DNA of 64,000 nucleotides from Paracoccaceae bacterium (GCA_026989355.1 JALSJM010000002.1:491755-555754); one strand, 5' to 3'; counted from the stretch's first letter, positions 53,395 to 63,829 are shown. Translations and numbers: made by a program. Notes: generated from the sequence alone by a model not told the origin.

Positions 53395-54468
53395 ATGGAC
53401 GATCTGAGGCGAAGATATCTGCAGGCGATTGCTGATGCCGGTGACGAGGCTGCACTTGAAAACCTTCGGGTGCAGGCGCTTGGCAAGAAGGGTGAAATCA
53501 GCCTGAAGATGCGTGAACTGGGCAGCATGAGCCCCGAAGAGCGCAAGATCGCCGGGCCGGCGCTCAATGCCCTCAAGAACGAGATCAATTCGGCAATTGC
53601 GGCCAAAAGGGCGGCACTCGAGGATGCGGCATTGGAGGAGCGCCTGCGCGGGGAGTGGCTCGATGTCACGCTGCCGCCCCGCCCCCGCCCCCACGGCACG
53701 GTGCATCCTGTCAGCCAGGTGACCGAAGAGATCATCGCAATTTTCGCCGACCTCGGCTTCAAGGTGGCCGAAGGACCGCAGATCGAAACCGACTGGTACA
53801 ATTTCGACGCGCTCAACATTCCACCGCACCATCCCGCGCGGCAGGAGTTCGATACCTTCTACATGCATCGCGAGGCCGGAGACAATCGCCCGCCCCATGT
53901 GCTGCGCACCCATACCAGCCCGGTGCAGATACGCGCCATGGAAAAGGGCGGCGCCCCGATCCGTGTCATCGCGCCGGGCCGTGTCTATCGCTCCGATTAT
54001 GACCAGACCCACACACCCATGTTCCATCAGGTCGAAGGCCTGGCGATCGATCGTGACATCTCGATGGCCAATCTGAAATGGGTTCTTGAGGAATTCTTTT
54101 CGGTCTTTTTCGAGATCGACGGTATCAGAACCCGTTTTCGCGCCTCTCACTTCCCCTTTACCGAACCTTCGGCCGAGGTAGACATCCAGTGCTCATGGGT
54201 CGATGGCCAGTTGCGAATCGGCGAAGGTGAGGGCTGGATGGAGGTTCTGGGCAGCGGCATGGTGCACCCCAAGGTGCTGCAGGCGGCGGGTGTCGATCCG
54301 GACAAATGGCAGGGTTTTGCCTTCGGTATGGGGATCGATCGCCTTGCCATGCTGAAATATGGTATTCCCGATCTGCGCGCCTTCTTCGACAGTGATCTGA
54401 GGTGGCTGCGCCATTATGGCTTTTCTGCGCTTGACGTGCCCACGTTGTATGGTGGCCTGATCGGGTGA
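53395..54468 (+). CDS. pheS: Phenylalanyl-tRNA synthetase, alpha subunit
   Basis: A 357-residue PheS: N-terminal coiled-coil, then class II motifs [55 protein letters not shown] and [22 protein letters not shown]. It charges tRNA-Phe with PheT. The start is ATG 53395 ([11 protein letters not shown]); the ribosome binding site is weak. pheT is 465 bases downstream, separated by an oppositely oriented small gene, an unusual break in the normal pheS-pheT pairing that is common in this order. Confidence 0.96.
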   Translation: MDDLRRRYLQAIADAGDEAALENLRVQALGKKGEISLKMRELGSMSPEERKIAGPALNALKNEINSAIAAKRAALEDAALEERLRGEWLDVTLPPRPRPHGTVHPVSQVTEEIIAIFADLGFKVAEGPQIETDWYNFDALNIPPHHPARQEFDTFYMHREAGDNRPPHVLRTHTSPVQIRAMEKGGAPIRVIAPGRVYRSDYDQTHTPMFHQVEGLAIDRDISMANLKWVLEEFFSVFFEIDGIRTRFRASHFPFTEPSAEVDIQCSWVDGQLRIGEGEGWMEVLGSGMVHPKVLQAAGVDPDKWQGFAFGMGIDRLAMLKYGIPDLRAFFDSDLRWLRHYGFSALDVPTLYGGLIG

Positions 54469-54494
54469 CGGGTGAGGCCGGGTTGCGTTCGGGG

Positions 54495-54755
54495 CTATTG
54501 CCCGACACGCAGGATACGTACGCTGCCGCTGTTGCCGCGCAGTGATTTCTGAGGGGTGCAACCAAGCCGGCCGATGACGGTTTCAACACCCTTGCGGTTG
54601 CATGCGCTGATCCTGTCGTTCAGTGTCTGGATGCGGGTGGGGCCGGACGGGGCTTCGGGTTCCGGCAGGTTGCCAAGCACGACGGCGCCTGTCATCAGGA
54701 CAAGCCCGGCCGTGATGCGGAAATTGCATCTGGGTGAACCTTTGTATCGCAGCAT
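54495..54755 (-). CDS. Small membrane-anchored or secreted hypothetical protein
   Basis: An 86-residue protein with one N-terminal hydrophobic segment (ITAGLVLMTGAVVLGNL) followed by a proline-rich linker (PEPEAPSGP) and a short domain with two cysteines (ISACNRKGVETVIGRLGC) that could form a disulfide in the periplasm. AAGGAA before ATG 54755 supports expression. It sits on the minus strand between pheS and pheT. No family is recognised. Confidence 0.6.
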   Translation of the reverse strand: MLRYKGSPRCNFRITAGLVLMTGAVVLGNLPEPEAPSGPTRIQTLNDRISACNRKGVETVIGRLGCTPQKSLRGNSGSVRILRVGQ

Positions 54756-54933
54756 GGGAAATTCCTTTCTTCTGACGTAGGGTAAACCGCATGAAAGCGG
54801 CAGCAATGAGGTGAAATTGCAGAAAAATGTCTGAAATTTTGTGCAGAACCGATCAGTTCCGTGAACGGCCCTTTTCCCGCAGACGGGGATCGGATATGAG
54901 CGTCGGGCGCCGTGGAACAATGGGAATCGACCG

Positions 54934-57345
54934 ATGAAATTCACGCTTTCCTGGCTGAAGGAACATCTCGACACCGGGGCTTCGGTGGATGAACTCGCCG
55001 AGGTGCTGACAGATCTCGGGCTTGAGGTCGAGAGTGTCCAGAACCCGTCCAAGATACTGAAGGGTTTTACCATTGGCCGCGTTCTGAGCGCCGAAAAGCA
55101 CCCCGATGCCGACCGTCTGCGTGTCTGCCAGGTGGAAACCGACGAGGGCGTGAAGCAGATCATCTGCGGCGCTCCCAATGCCCGCGAAGGGATTACCGTG
55201 GTGGTGTGCAAGCCCGGGCAATACATTCCCGGCATCGATACCACCATCAAGGTGGGAAAGATCCGTGGCGTCGAAAGCCATGGCATGATGGCTTCCGAGC
55301 GCGAATTGCAGCTTTCCGACGAACATGACGGCATCATCGAACTTCCTTCGGGCAAGGTGGGCGAAAGCTTTGCCGACTGGCTGGCGGCCAACGATCCCGC
55401 AAGGATTGATCCGGTGATCGAGATCGCCATTACGCCAAATCGCCCGGATGCGCTGGGTGTGCGCGGCATTGCCCGGGATCTGGCGGCGCGCGGCCTTGGC
55501 ACCCTGAAGCCGCTTGAAATCGTGCCGGTGAAGGGGGTGTTCGAAAGCCCCGCCACCGTGCAGATTGCCGACGAGGCCCGCGATGGCTGCCCCGTATTCA
55601 TGGGCCGGGTAATCCGCGGCGTCAGGAATGGCCCCAGCCCCGAATGGCTGCAACAGCGGCTGCGCGCCGTGGGATTGCGGCCGATTTCGGCACTGGTCGA
55701 CATCACCAATTATTTCACCATCGGCCTCAATCGTCCGCTGCATGTGTTCGATCTGGCGAAGGTGGAGGGGGATCTTCGGGTGCATCGAGCCAAAGGGGGT
55801 GAAACCCTGATGGCGCTTGACGAAAAGGAATACGGCATGCCCGAAGGTGCGCTGGTGATTTCCGATGCTCGGGGGATCGAGAGTATCGGCGGCATCATGG
55901 GGGGGATTTCAACCGGGGTTGAGGACGGCACTACCGGGGTGTTTCTTGAAAGCGCCTACTGGGATCCGGTTGAAATAGCCAAGGCCGGTCGGGCACTCAG
56001 GATCAACTCGGATGCGCGCTATCGTTTCGAACGGGGCGTCGATCCGGCGTTTACCGGCGATGGCCTGGAACTGGCCACCCGGATGATCCTTGACCTGTGC
56101 GGAGGCGAGGCGGGAACAGTGGTGCAGGCCGGTGAAATTCCCGATACGGCACGTGCCTACCGGCTTGATACGTCGCGGGTTCAGTCCCTGGTGGGCATGA
56201 ACATTTCGCCCGAAGAGCAGCGCCGTATCCTTGCAGCGCTTGGCTTCGTGCTTGATCAGGACGACATGGCGCATGTGCCTTCGTGGCGCCCCGACGTGCG
56301 GGGAGAGGCCGATCTTGTGGAAGAGGTGGCGCGCGTTGCCTCGCTGACAAGGCTGGAGGGCAAGCCGTTGATGCGGCCCGCTCCGGGCGTGGTTCGTCCC
56401 ATCCTGACGCCCATGCAGAAGCGCGAGATGCGGGCGCGGCGCACAGCGGCGGCGCTGGGTTACAACGAATGCGTCACCTACAGCTTCATCGATCGCGAAA
56501 GCGCAGCCATGTTCGGCGGCGGAGATGATGTCACCATGCTTGAAAACCCTATTTCAAGCGAGATGAGCCACATGCGCCCCGATCTGCTGCCTGGCCTGCT
56601 GCAGGCTGCGGCACGCAATCAGGCACGTGGATTCCAGGATCTTGCCCTGTTCGAGGTGGGGCCAGTGTTTTCCGGTGGCGAACCGGGTGAAGAGGCCCGG
56701 CATCTGAGTGGCCTTCTGGTAAGGGCAGCCGGCCCGCGCGATCCTCATGGCAGCCGGCGCATGGCAGATGTGTTCGATGCCAGGGCCGATGCCGAAGCGG
56801 TTCTGACTGCGATCGGCGCCCCCGAAACCGCCCGCATCCTGCGTGACGTGCCCGCCTGGTGGCACCCGGGCCGGGCCGGGCGTATCTGCCTTGGCCCGAA
56901 AAAGACCCTGGCGGTGTTCGGTGAAATTCATCCCGGGGTTCTGAAGGCACTTGATGTGAAGGGGCCGGCCGTGGGCTTTACCGTGTATCTGGACGAAATT
57001 CCCATGCCGCGGCGCAAGGGGGCCACACGCACCGCGCTGAGACTCAGCGATCTGCAGGCGGTAGAACGCGATTTCGCTTTCGTGGTCGATGCCAACGTCG
57101 AAGCGCAGGCCCTTGTAAGCGCTGCCGCAGGGGCCGACAGGAATCTGATCGAAAGCGTTAGGGTATTCGATGAATTTACCGGCGGGAAGGCCGAGGCGCA
57201 GCTGGGTGCGGGCCGGAAGTCGCTGGCGATTACCGTGCGTCTGCAACCCCGCGACAGGACTCTGACCGATCAGGAAATCGAGGCCGTCAGCGCAAAGATC
57301 ATCGAGAAGGTCACACAGGCTACCGGCGGCACGCTGAGGGGCTGA
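54934..57345 (+). CDS. pheT: Phenylalanyl-tRNA synthetase, beta subunit
   Basis: An 803-residue PheT: MKFTLSWLKEHLDTGASVDEL at the N-terminus, EMAP-like tRNA-binding domain (HPDADRLRVCQVETDEG), B3/B4 editing region (RPISALVDITNYFTI with GIESIGGIMGG), B5 and the C-terminal ferredoxin-like anticodon-binding domain (DFAFVVDANVEAQALVS). It forms the alpha2-beta2 synthetase with PheS and removes misactivated tyrosine. Confidence 0.97.
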   Translation: MKFTLSWLKEHLDTGASVDELAEVLTDLGLEVESVQNPSKILKGFTIGRVLSAEKHPDADRLRVCQVETDEGVKQIICGAPNAREGITVVVCKPGQYIPGIDTTIKVGKIRGVESHGMMASERELQLSDEHDGIIELPSGKVGESFADWLAANDPARIDPVIEIAITPNRPDALGVRGIARDLAARGLGTLKPLEIVPVKGVFESPATVQIADEARDGCPVFMGRVIRGVRNGPSPEWLQQRLRAVGLRPISALVDITNYFTIGLNRPLHVFDLAKVEGDLRVHRAKGGETLMALDEKEYGMPEGALVISDARGIESIGGIMGGISTGVEDGTTGVFLESAYWDPVEIAKAGRALRINSDARYRFERGVDPAFTGDGLELATRMILDLCGGEAGTVVQAGEIPDTARAYRLDTSRVQSLVGMNISPEEQRRILAALGFVLDQDDMAHVPSWRPDVRGEADLVEEVARVASLTRLEGKPLMRPAPGVVRPILTPMQKREMRARRTAAALGYNECVTYSFIDRESAAMFGGGDDVTMLENPISSEMSHMRPDLLPGLLQAAARNQARGFQDLALFEVGPVFSGGEPGEEARHLSGLLVRAAGPRDPHGSRRMADVFDARADAEAVLTAIGAPETARILRDVPAWWHPGRAGRICLGPKKTLAVFGEIHPGVLKALDVKGPAVGFTVYLDEIPMPRRKGATRTALRLSDLQAVERDFAFVVDANVEAQALVSAAAGADRNLIESVRVFDEFTGGKAEAQLGAGRKSLAITVRLQPRDRTLTDQEIEAVSAKIIEKVTQATGGTLRG

Positions 57346-57501
57346 CGGACGGAGGGCAGACCGGGGACGGATGCACCGAATGGCCAGCACCCCGGCCTTC
57401 CCGCCGTCGGCGCGCATTCCCTTGACTTTCAGAAGGCTGGCGATGATGAAATGATGCAGATGCATGCAGGGCATGCAATGGCACAACGGAGACACGCAAT
57501 C

Positions 57502-57951
57502 ATGAAGCTGAAGGTTTATCTTTCGGGCGAGATCCATACCGACTGGCGCGAACGGATCATTCAGGGAGCCAGGGGGCTTGAAGTCCAATTTTCAGCCCCC
57601 GTTACCGATCATTCGGCAAGCGATGATTGCGGTGTGGCGATCCTGGGCCCCGAAGAGCGCAAGTTCTGGCACGATCACAAGGGCGCGCTTGTCAATGCCA
57701 TCAGAACCCGCAAGGGAATTGGCGATGCCGATGTGGTGGTTGTGCGGTTTGGTGACAAATACAGGCAGTGGAACGCAGCCTTTGATGCAGGCTATGCGGC
57801 AGCCCTCGGCAAATCTCTGATCATCTTGCAGCCCGAAGAGCATGACCACGCCCTGAAAGAGGTGGACGCCGCCGCTCAGGCGGTGGCGCGCACCCCCGAG
57901 CAGGTGGTGGAAATCCTGCGCTATGTGCTGACAGGTGCACTGCCCGGCTGA
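57502..57951 (+). CDS. YtoQ family protein
   Basis: A 149-residue protein of the YtoQ family (nucleoside 2-deoxyribosyltransferase-like fold): KVYLSGEIHTDWRERII, SAPVTDHSASDDCGV, ADVVVVRFGDKYRQWNAAFD and GKSLIILQPEEHDHALKEVD. It may process nucleosides or nucleotides, but no reaction has been established to my knowledge. GGAG upstream favours ATG 57502 over in-frame ATGs at 57451 and 57478. Confidence 0.88.
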   Translation: MKLKVYLSGEIHTDWRERIIQGARGLEVQFSAPVTDHSASDDCGVAILGPEERKFWHDHKGALVNAIRTRKGIGDADVVVVRFGDKYRQWNAAFDAGYAAALGKSLIILQPEEHDHALKEVDAAAQAVARTPEQVVEILRYVLTGALPG

Positions 57952-57970
57952 CCGGCCGGGCCCCTGCATT

Positions 57971-58675
57971 TCAGGTTCTTTCCGGTATCCCGAGGCCGAT
58001 CTGCACGGCTGGTCGGCTCAGGAAGCGTTCCAGATACTGCGGCACGCTGTTCAGATCGCTCCAGCCTGCCATGTCGGCAGCCTTGTAGATGTCGCGCAAC
58101 ACACGGATCCACGGGGCGATGGCAATGTCGGCGATGCTGTATTCGTTGTCCATGATCCATTCCTGCCCCTCAAGGCGCCGGTCGATCACCCGCAGCAGGC
58201 GTGCGGTTTCCTTGACATAACGCGCGCGCGGGCGTGGATCCTCGATCTTCTGGCCGGCAAGATGCACGAACCAGCCCATTTGCCCGAACATCGGCCCCAC
58301 GCCACCCATCTGAAACATCAGCCACTGGATGGTTTCATGGCGTCGGGCGGGATCCGCGGGCAGAAGCCGCCCGGCCTTTTCGGCCAGGTAGATCAGGATG
58401 GCGCCGGATTCGAACAGCGGCAGGGGCTTGCCGCCCGGCCCGTCCGGGTCGATGATTGCGGGGATCTTGGCATTGGGGTTGAGCGACCTGAATTCAGGCG
58501 AAAACTGTTCATTTCGTTCGAACGAAACGAAATGTGCCTCATAGGGCAGGTCCAGCTCTTCAAGTGCGATGAAAATCTTCACGCCATTCGGCGTGGTGGC
58601 GGAATAAAGCTGGATTGCCGTCGGGTTTCCGGGCGGCCATTTCCGGGTAATCGGGAATTTTTCGAGCGGTTCCAT
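57971..58675 (-). CDS. Glutathione S-transferase family protein (YghU/Ure2-like)
   Basis: A 234-residue GST: thioredoxin-like domain with AIQLYSATTPNGVKIFIALEE, NPNAKIPAIIDPD and the ESGAILIYLAEK glutathione-binding motif, and an all-helical C-terminal domain. The variant ATTPNG at the usual catalytic position resembles YghU-type enzymes with disulfide reductase activity. ATG 58687 is four codons upstream but has no ribosome binding site; GGGG before 58675 is weak as well, so the start is not settled. It converges with ytoQ. Confidence 0.88.
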   Translation of the reverse strand: MEPLEKFPITRKWPPGNPTAIQLYSATTPNGVKIFIALEELDLPYEAHFVSFERNEQFSPEFRSLNPNAKIPAIIDPDGPGGKPLPLFESGAILIYLAEKAGRLLPADPARRHETIQWLMFQMGGVGPMFGQMGWFVHLAGQKIEDPRPRARYVKETARLLRVIDRRLEGQEWIMDNEYSIADIAIAPWIRVLRDIYKAADMAGWSDLNSVPQYLERFLSRPAVQIGLGIPERT

Positions 58676-58818
58676 CTGTTGCCCCATTCAGACAGGATGC
58701 AAGGAAAGCCTTGTTTCCAGCAGAAAAACACACAGGACAAGCGCCCTGATATGATATGGATCAGGCCGGGCGGAAAAATCGTCCGGTTCGTGTCAGTAAA
58801 ATGTGGGGACAAGACAGC

Positions 58819-59202
58819 ATGCTGAAAGAATTCAAGGAGTTCATTGCCAAGGGCAATGTCATGGATATGGCCGTTGGTATCATCCTCGGCGCAGCCTTCA
58901 CGGCGATCGTGGGTTCGCTGGTGGAAGATCTGATCAATCCTCTGATCGGTCTGTTCATGGGCGGTGTCGATTTCTCGACTCTCGGGGTGACCGTGGGCGA
59001 GGGTGAGGATGCTGCGGTATTTGCCTATGGCAAGTTCATCATGGCAATCATCAACTTCCTGATCATCGCCTTCGTGGTATTCCTTCTGGTGAAGGGTGTG
59101 AACCGCATGAAGCGCGAAGAGGAAGAAGCCCCGGCCGAAGATCCGGGCCCGAGCGAGATCGATCTGCTGAAAGAGATCGCCGAGGCGCTGAAGAGGAAAT
59201 AG
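58819..59202 (+). CDS. mscL: Large-conductance mechanosensitive channel
   Basis: A 127-residue Msc[21 protein letters not shown] with the amphipathic N-terminal helix, TM1 ([18 protein letters not shown]), a periplasmic loop, TM2 ([19 protein letters not shown]) and a cytoplasmic helix ([14 protein letters not shown]). It releases solutes on hypo-osmotic shock. An in-frame ATG lies six codons upstream; the family start MLKEF decides for 58819. Confidence 0.96.
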   Translation: MLKEFKEFIAKGNVMDMAVGIILGAAFTAIVGSLVEDLINPLIGLFMGGVDFSTLGVTVGEGEDAAVFAYGKFIMAIINFLIIAFVVFLLVKGVNRMKREEEEAPAEDPGPSEIDLLKEIAEALKRK

Positions 59203-59226
59203 TTTTCCAAGGAGCAGGATGCCGGC

Positions 59227-59255
59227 AGGCCCGCCATATGGCGGGCCTTCTGGTT
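59227..59255 (+). terminator. Intrinsic terminator after mscL
   Basis: AGGCCCGCC (59227-59235) and GGCGGGCCT (59240-59248) form a 9-bp stem with a four-base loop, followed by TCTGGTT. It sits in the 150-base gap between mscL and the convergent ald. Confidence 0.7.
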
Positions 59256-59352
59256 GCAGGATGGCCGCTTCGTCAGAGCCGGTCCCGCCGGGGTTATCCG
59301 GTTGCCGCTCGGCCTGAGCGTCGGTCGGACAGAGGCGACTCTTTCATGCATG

Positions 59353-60471
59353 TTATCTCTTCAATGCCAGCGCAGGCGACAGAACGTCGATTTCCAGTGC
59401 TCTGCCTACCGCGTAATTGGTCAGCTTTCCGGCGTGCACGTTCAGCCCGTCCAGCAGGTGCGGGTCGTCCTCGCAGGCCTTGCGCCAGCCCTTGCCGGCC
59501 AGTGCCAGCATGTAGGGCATGGTGGCGTTGGTCAGTGCAATGGTGGCCGTGCGGGGCACGGCCCCCGGCATGTTGGCCACACAGTAATGCATGATGCCGT
59601 CCACTTCGAATACCGGGTCTTCATGGGTGGTCGGGCGTGAGGTTTCGAAACAGCCACCCTGATCGATGGCGACATCCACAAGAACCGCACCGGGCTTCAT
59701 CCGCGAAAGATCGCCCCGGCCTACCAGCTTGGGTGCGGCGGCGCCCGGGATGAGAACGGCGCCCATCACCATGTCGGCACTGTAAACCAGTTCCTTGGTA
59801 TCGCCCTCCGAGGCATAGCCTGTCTTGAACAGTCCGTTGAAGGCATCATCAAGCTGGCGCAGCCGTTTCAGAGAGCGATCAAGCACCGTCACGTCGGCAC
59901 CCATTCCGGCTGCGATGCGCGCGGCGTGGGTGCCCACCACGCCGCCGCCGATCACCACCACCCGTGCCGGCCCTACCCCCGGCACGCCGCCCATCAGCAC
60001 ACCGCGCCCGCCGTTGGCCTTCTGCAATGCCCAGGAACCTACCTGCGGTGCCAGCCGCCCGGCAACTTCGCTCATGGGGGCAAGCAGGGGCAGGCCGCCA
60101 TCGGCATCGGTCACGGTTTCATAGGCGATCGCTGTCACGCCGTTTTTCAGCAGGTCGCGGGTCTGCTCCGGGTCTGGGGCAAGATGCAGATAGGTGAACA
60201 GCAACTGTCCCTCGCGCAACATCTGGCGCTCGCGCGGCTGAGGTTCTTTCACCTTCACGATCATCTCGGCCCAGCCGAAGATTTCTTCGGGTGTGGTTGC
60301 AATCCGCGCACCGGCGGCGGTGTAATCGGCATCGGTGAAGCCGGCACCCTCGCCCGCCCCCTTTTCGACCATTACCACATGGCCGTGCTTCACCGCCTCG
60401 CGTGCGGCATTCGGGGTGAGCCCCACGCGAAATTCCTGTGGCTTGATTTCCTTCGGGCATCCGATCTTCAT
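59353..60471 (-). CDS. ald: Alanine dehydrogenase
   Basis: A 372-residue NAD-dependent enzyme interconverting L-alanine with pyruvate and ammonia. [20 protein letters not shown] and the NAD-binding region [21 protein letters not shown] are typical, with [13 protein letters not shown] and [25 protein letters not shown]. Its start (ATG 60471, GGAAG nearby) faces an Lrp-family regulator divergently, so it is probably controlled by that regulator in response to alanine. Confidence 0.96.
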   Translation of the reverse strand: MKIGCPKEIKPQEFRVGLTPNAAREAVKHGHVVMVEKGAGEGAGFTDADYTAAGARIATTPEEIFGWAEMIVKVKEPQPRERQMLREGQLLFTYLHLAPDPEQTRDLLKNGVTAIAYETVTDADGGLPLLAPMSEVAGRLAPQVGSWALQKANGGRGVLMGGVPGVGPARVVVIGGGVVGTHAARIAAGMGADVTVLDRSLKRLRQLDDAFNGLFKTGYASEGDTKELVYSADMVMGAVLIPGAAAPKLVGRGDLSRMKPGAVLVDVAIDQGGCFETSRPTTHEDPVFEVDGIMHYCVANMPGAVPRTATIALTNATMPYMLALAGKGWRKACEDDPHLLDGLNVHAGKLTNYAVGRALEIDVLSPALALKR

Positions 60472-60562
60472 CTTCCGTTTCTCCCTTGTGGGCCTTCTGC
60501 ACGGAAGAATGGCGCGGTTTTGCCGCAATTGCTTTGAAACATCAGTGGACAAAAGGCGGTAT

Positions 60563-60581
60563 TATCGAATATTTTTCGATA
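60563..60581. promoter_or_regulatory. AT-rich dyad between ald and the Lrp-type gene
   Basis: TATCGAA-TATTT-TTCGATA is a perfect 7-bp inverted repeat with a five-base spacer in an AT-rich patch between the divergent genes. Lrp/AldR proteins bind AT-rich dyads, so this is a candidate operator. Confidence 0.5.
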
Positions 60582-60612
60582 AAAATGAGAGATTACAGGA
60601 AGTTTATCCGAA

Positions 60613-61074
60613 GTGAAGAACATTGACGAAACAGATCGCCGAATCCTTTCCGTTCTGCAGAAGCGGGGGAGGATTTCCAACGCCGAGCTTTCCGAACGGG
60701 TAAACCTGTCACCCTCGGCCTGTCATCGCCGTGTGCAGCAGCTCGAGGCGCAGGGCTATATCCGCGATTACGTGGCGCTGCTCGATCCCCGGAAGATCGG
60801 ACGCCCTACCACGGTTTTCGTGGAGATCACGCTTTCCGGTCAGGCTGACGAGGTGCTTGAATCCTTCGAGCGCGAGGTGGCGCGCATTCCCGATGTGCTG
60901 GAATGTCATCTGATGGCGGGAACAGCGGATTATCTGCTCAAGGTGGTTGCCTTCGATACCGAACATTTCGCACGGATTCACCGGCAGTATCTTGCCCGGC
61001 TTCCGGGGGTGGCGCAGATGCATTCGAGCTTTGCCCTCAGAACCGTTTTCAAGACAACGGCGCTTCCCGTCTGA
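60613..61074 (+). CDS. Lrp/AsnC-family regulator, probable AldR
   Basis: A 153-residue regulator: helix-turn-helix ILSVLQKRGRISNAELSERVNLSPSACHRRVQ and a C-terminal RAM ligand-binding domain with VLECHLMAGTADYLLKVV and LPGVAQMHSSFALRTVFK. It starts with GTG 60613. Its divergent pairing with ald matches AldR, which activates ald in response to alanine. Confidence 0.93.
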   Translation: MKNIDETDRRILSVLQKRGRISNAELSERVNLSPSACHRRVQQLEAQGYIRDYVALLDPRKIGRPTTVFVEITLSGQADEVLESFEREVARIPDVLECHLMAGTADYLLKVVAFDTEHFARIHRQYLARLPGVAQMHSSFALRTVFKTTALPV

Positions 61075-61096
61075 TTGCCCCGATCGGGGAAAACGA

Positions 61097-61123
61097 AAAC
61101 CCCCGAGGCAGGCCCGGGGGTTT
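61097..61123. terminator. Bidirectional terminator between the Lrp gene and rpsU
   Basis: AAACCCCCG (61097-61105) pairs with CGGGGGTTT (61115-61123), and both ends are flanked by A/T, so it can stop transcription from both convergent genes. Confidence 0.75.
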
Positions 61124-61156
61124 GAGGCATAAGCCTTTCGTTCGTGTCGGAAGGCT

Positions 61157-61363
61157 TCAGAGAAGCCCTTCGCGCTGCGCCTTCTTGCGCGCCAGTTTGC
61201 GGGCCCGGCGGATGGCCTCGGCCTTCTGGCGTGCACGTTTTTCGGACGGTTTCTCGTAAGCCTGACGAAGTTTCATCTCGCGAAAGACACCTTCGCGCTG
61301 CAGCTTCTTCTTCAGGGCACGAAGCGCCTGATCGACATTGTTGTCACGAACGGTCACCTGCAT
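61157..61363 (-). CDS. rpsU: 30S ribosomal protein S21
   Basis: A 68-residue basic protein starting [20 protein letters not shown] and ending [17 protein letters not shown], matching S21, which contacts mRNA near the anti-Shine-Dalgarno site. The longer reading frame upstream has no family similarity. AGGTGG is upstream. It is transcribed toward the shared terminator. Confidence 0.96.
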   Translation of the reverse strand: MQVTVRDNNVDQALRALKKKLQREGVFREMKLRQAYEKPSEKRARQKAEAIRRARKLARKKAQREGLL

Positions 61364-61477
61364 GTGGTTGTCACCACCTTTCTGGGTTAGAGTTGAAAAG
61401 ACTTGCAGGAAGCCTGCCCTATAGCAAAGCTTCGGGCCCAAGTCCAGCCGTGGAGCGAAAGGCCGAGGAAAGTGGGA

Positions 61478-62191
61478 ATGAACCAGGAAAACGCCCCCGA
61501 AATCATTCGTGAAAGGCTGCTTGATGCGATCCTGCCGCATGTGGTGTTTGATGGCTGGAGCGATGCCAGCTTCCGGGCCGCGCTGCGCGACAGCGGAATC
61601 GATCCGGCGCTGGCGCGGGTTTGCTGTCCGCACGGCGCAGCGGATCTTGTGGTGGCCTTTCATCGGCGCGGTGACAGGGCGCTGGCAGAACATGTGGCCA
61701 GACACGGGGCTGTCGGCAAGCGCTATCGCGACCGTATCGCAGGGCTTGTGCGCAAACGAATCGAGCTGATCGACGATCGCGAGGCTGCCCGTCGTGCCGC
61801 AGCCCATTTCGCCTTGCCGCACAATGCCCCCGAAGGGGTGCGCCTGATCTGGGGCACGGCCGATCTGATCTGGCGGCTTCTGGACGACAGTTCCGATGAT
61901 ATCAACTGGTATTCCAAGCGCGCCACGCTTTCGGCAGTCTATTCGACGACCTTTCTCCATTGGATCGGCGATGAAAGCCCCGGCAATGCCGATACCTGGG
62001 ATTTCCTTGATCGGCGGATCGAAGAGGTAATGCGTTTCGAGAATCTGAAGGCAAGGCTTGGGGAAAATGCTCTGGTGAAACCGCTGCTGGCCGGGCCGCT
62101 TGGCCGGATGCTGGCGCAGATCCGCGCTCCCGGGGAAAGGCGGTCCGAGGATCTGCCCGGCATGTGGAAGGAGACGGAGCGCGAAGAATGA
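61478..62191 (+). CDS. COQ9 family ubiquinone biosynthesis protein
   Basis: A 237-residue protein with the COQ9 pattern: [60 protein letters not shown] and [24 protein letters not shown]9 proteins bind lipids and assist ubiquinone synthesis. GAGGAAA before ATG 61478 sets the start over a longer frame. It overlaps the oxidoreductase gene by four bases. Confidence 0.92.
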   Translation: MNQENAPEIIRERLLDAILPHVVFDGWSDASFRAALRDSGIDPALARVCCPHGAADLVVAFHRRGDRALAEHVARHGAVGKRYRDRIAGLVRKRIELIDDREAARRAAAHFALPHNAPEGVRLIWGTADLIWRLLDDSSDDINWYSKRATLSAVYSTTFLHWIGDESPGNADTWDFLDRRIEEVMRFENLKARLGENALVKPLLAGPLGRMLAQIRAPGERRSEDLPGMWKETEREE

Positions 62192-63192
62192 CGCAACAGG
62201 CCGGCTCCCTGCCCGACGAAATGCTTGTCGTGGAGATCAGTGCGCCGGGTGGCCCTGAAGCACTGCGCCTGACACGCCGAAAGGTGCCTCGCCCGGGATA
62301 TGGCGAGATCCTGATCCGTCTTGCCTATGCGGGCGTGAACCGCCCCGATGTTCTGCAACGTGCCGGGGCCTATGCCCCGCCCAGGGGGGCCAGCCCGATT
62401 CCCGGGCTTGAGGGGGCGGGCGAGGTTGTCGCCGTCGGGCCGGGGGTGCAGCGCTGGCAGCCGGGTGATCGCGTCTGTGCGCTTCTGCCCGGTGGCGGCT
62501 ATGGCGAATATGCCGTCTGCAGGGCCGAGCACGCCCTGCCGGTGCCCGAAGGCATGGATCTGCGCGAAGCCGCCTGCCTGCCCGAAACCTTCTTTACAGT
62601 GTGGTCGAATGTCTTCATGCGTGCAGGGCTGCGTGCCGGAGAGCGTTTTCTGGTGCATGGTGGCAGTTCCGGCATCGGCACGACGGCGATCCAGTTGGCG
62701 CGCGTTCTTGGCGCGCGTGTATTTGCCACTGCCGGCAGTGCCCGCAAGTGCCGCATCTGCACAGAGCTTGGCGCTGAACAGGCGATCAATTACCGCAAGG
62801 AGGATTTCGTTGCGGCATTGCGGGCAGAAGGTGGTGCCGATGTGATACTTGACATGGTGGGCGGCAATTACATCAAGCGCAATCTGAAGGCACTGGCCGA
62901 GGATGGACGGCTTGTCCAGATCGCTTTTCTCGAAGGGCCGAGGGCCGAAATCAATTTTGCCCCCCTGATGATGCGCCGCCTCACCATTACCGGCAGCACC
63001 CTGCGGCCGCAATCCGATCTGACCAAGGCGCGCATTGCCGAGGCCCTCAGGGCGCAGGTCTGGCCACTGCTGGAAAAACGCCGGATCGCGCCGCTGATCG
63101 ACAGCGAGTTTCCGCTGGAAAGCGCCGCCAGGGCGCATGAGCGCATGGAAGCGGGGGAACATGTGGGCAAGATCGTTCTGAAGACCGGATAA
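62188..63192 (+). CDS. NAD(P)H-quinone oxidoreductase (zeta-crystallin-like MDR family)
   Basis: A 334-residue zinc-free medium-chain reductase: [49 protein letters not shown], the nucleotide-binding [22 protein letters not shown] and [21 protein letters not shown]. No zinc-ligand cysteine cluster is seen. It likely reduces quinones or enones with NADPH. It overlaps coq9 by four bases (ATGA), hinting at a quinone-related role. Confidence 0.9.
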   Translation: MTQQAGSLPDEMLVVEISAPGGPEALRLTRRKVPRPGYGEILIRLAYAGVNRPDVLQRAGAYAPPRGASPIPGLEGAGEVVAVGPGVQRWQPGDRVCALLPGGGYGEYAVCRAEHALPVPEGMDLREAACLPETFFTVWSNVFMRAGLRAGERFLVHGGSSGIGTTAIQLARVLGARVFATAGSARKCRICTELGAEQAINYRKEDFVAALRAEGGADVILDMVGGNYIKRNLKALAEDGRLVQIAFLEGPRAEINFAPLMMRRLTITGSTLRPQSDLTKARIAEALRAQVWPLLEKRRIAPLIDSEFPLESAARAHERMEAGEHVGKIVLKTG

Positions 63193-63328
63193 GCGTCGTT
63201 CATTGCCGGTTTTGCGAATGTTCCCGCCAGCGGCACCTTGCCCGGGGGGGGGCGGCCGCCTTGAAAAACGCGCTTGCGGTTTTCATATCTGCTGCACGGG
63301 TTCCGGGAAAGGCCGAAGGAGGCGTGCC

Positions 63329-63829
63329 GTGAGCAAGCAGAAGGCAAAAGGCCGTTTCGACATTCTCGAAGGTTTTCCTGCCGATGTATTGGCGATCGAA
63401 GCGCATGGGCTGATCGACCGGGAAGCTTATGAGAAAACCCTGATGCCGCTTGTTGCGGAACGGATCGGGCGCGAAGGGAGGATCAAGCTTCTTTATATCA
63501 TCGGACAGGATTTCGAGGGGTTCACCGCCGGAGCGGCCTGGGATGATGCAAGGCTCGGCCTGCTGCATCCTGGTGACTTTGCGCGTATTGCCGTGGTGAC
63601 GGATGTGGAATGGGTTCGCTTCGGCGTGAAGCTGTTCGCACCCCTGATGCGTGGGCGGGTGCGCTTGTTCGGCCTCGGTGAACTGGAAGAGGCAAGGAAC
63701 TGGATCTGCATGAACCGGCCGGAAGAGGATGAACAGGCGATCCTTGTCGCGGCGGATTACAAGATCCTGCCGCTTGAAGACAAGCTGCCGCCCGAGCCGG
63801 AAGGCAGGCGGAAGTTTCCGTCCGTCTGA
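63329..63829 (+). CDS. STAS/SpoIIAA-like domain protein
   Basis: A 166-residue protein resembling the SpoIIAA-like (SEC14/STAS) family: VLAIEAHGLIDREAYEKTLM, IKLLYIIGQDFEGFTAGAAWDD, FARIAVVTDVEWVRFGVKLFAPL and VRLFGLGELEEARNWI. Such proteins bind lipids or act as stress-linked anti-sigma-like factors, but the role here is unknown. The start is GTG 63329, six bases after AAGGAGG (63316-63322). Confidence 0.82.
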   Translation: MSKQKAKGRFDILEGFPADVLAIEAHGLIDREAYEKTLMPLVAERIGREGRIKLLYIIGQDFEGFTAGAAWDDARLGLLHPGDFARIAVVTDVEWVRFGVKLFAPLMRGRVRLFGLGELEEARNWICMNRPEEDEQAILVAADYKILPLEDKLPPEPEGRRKFPSV

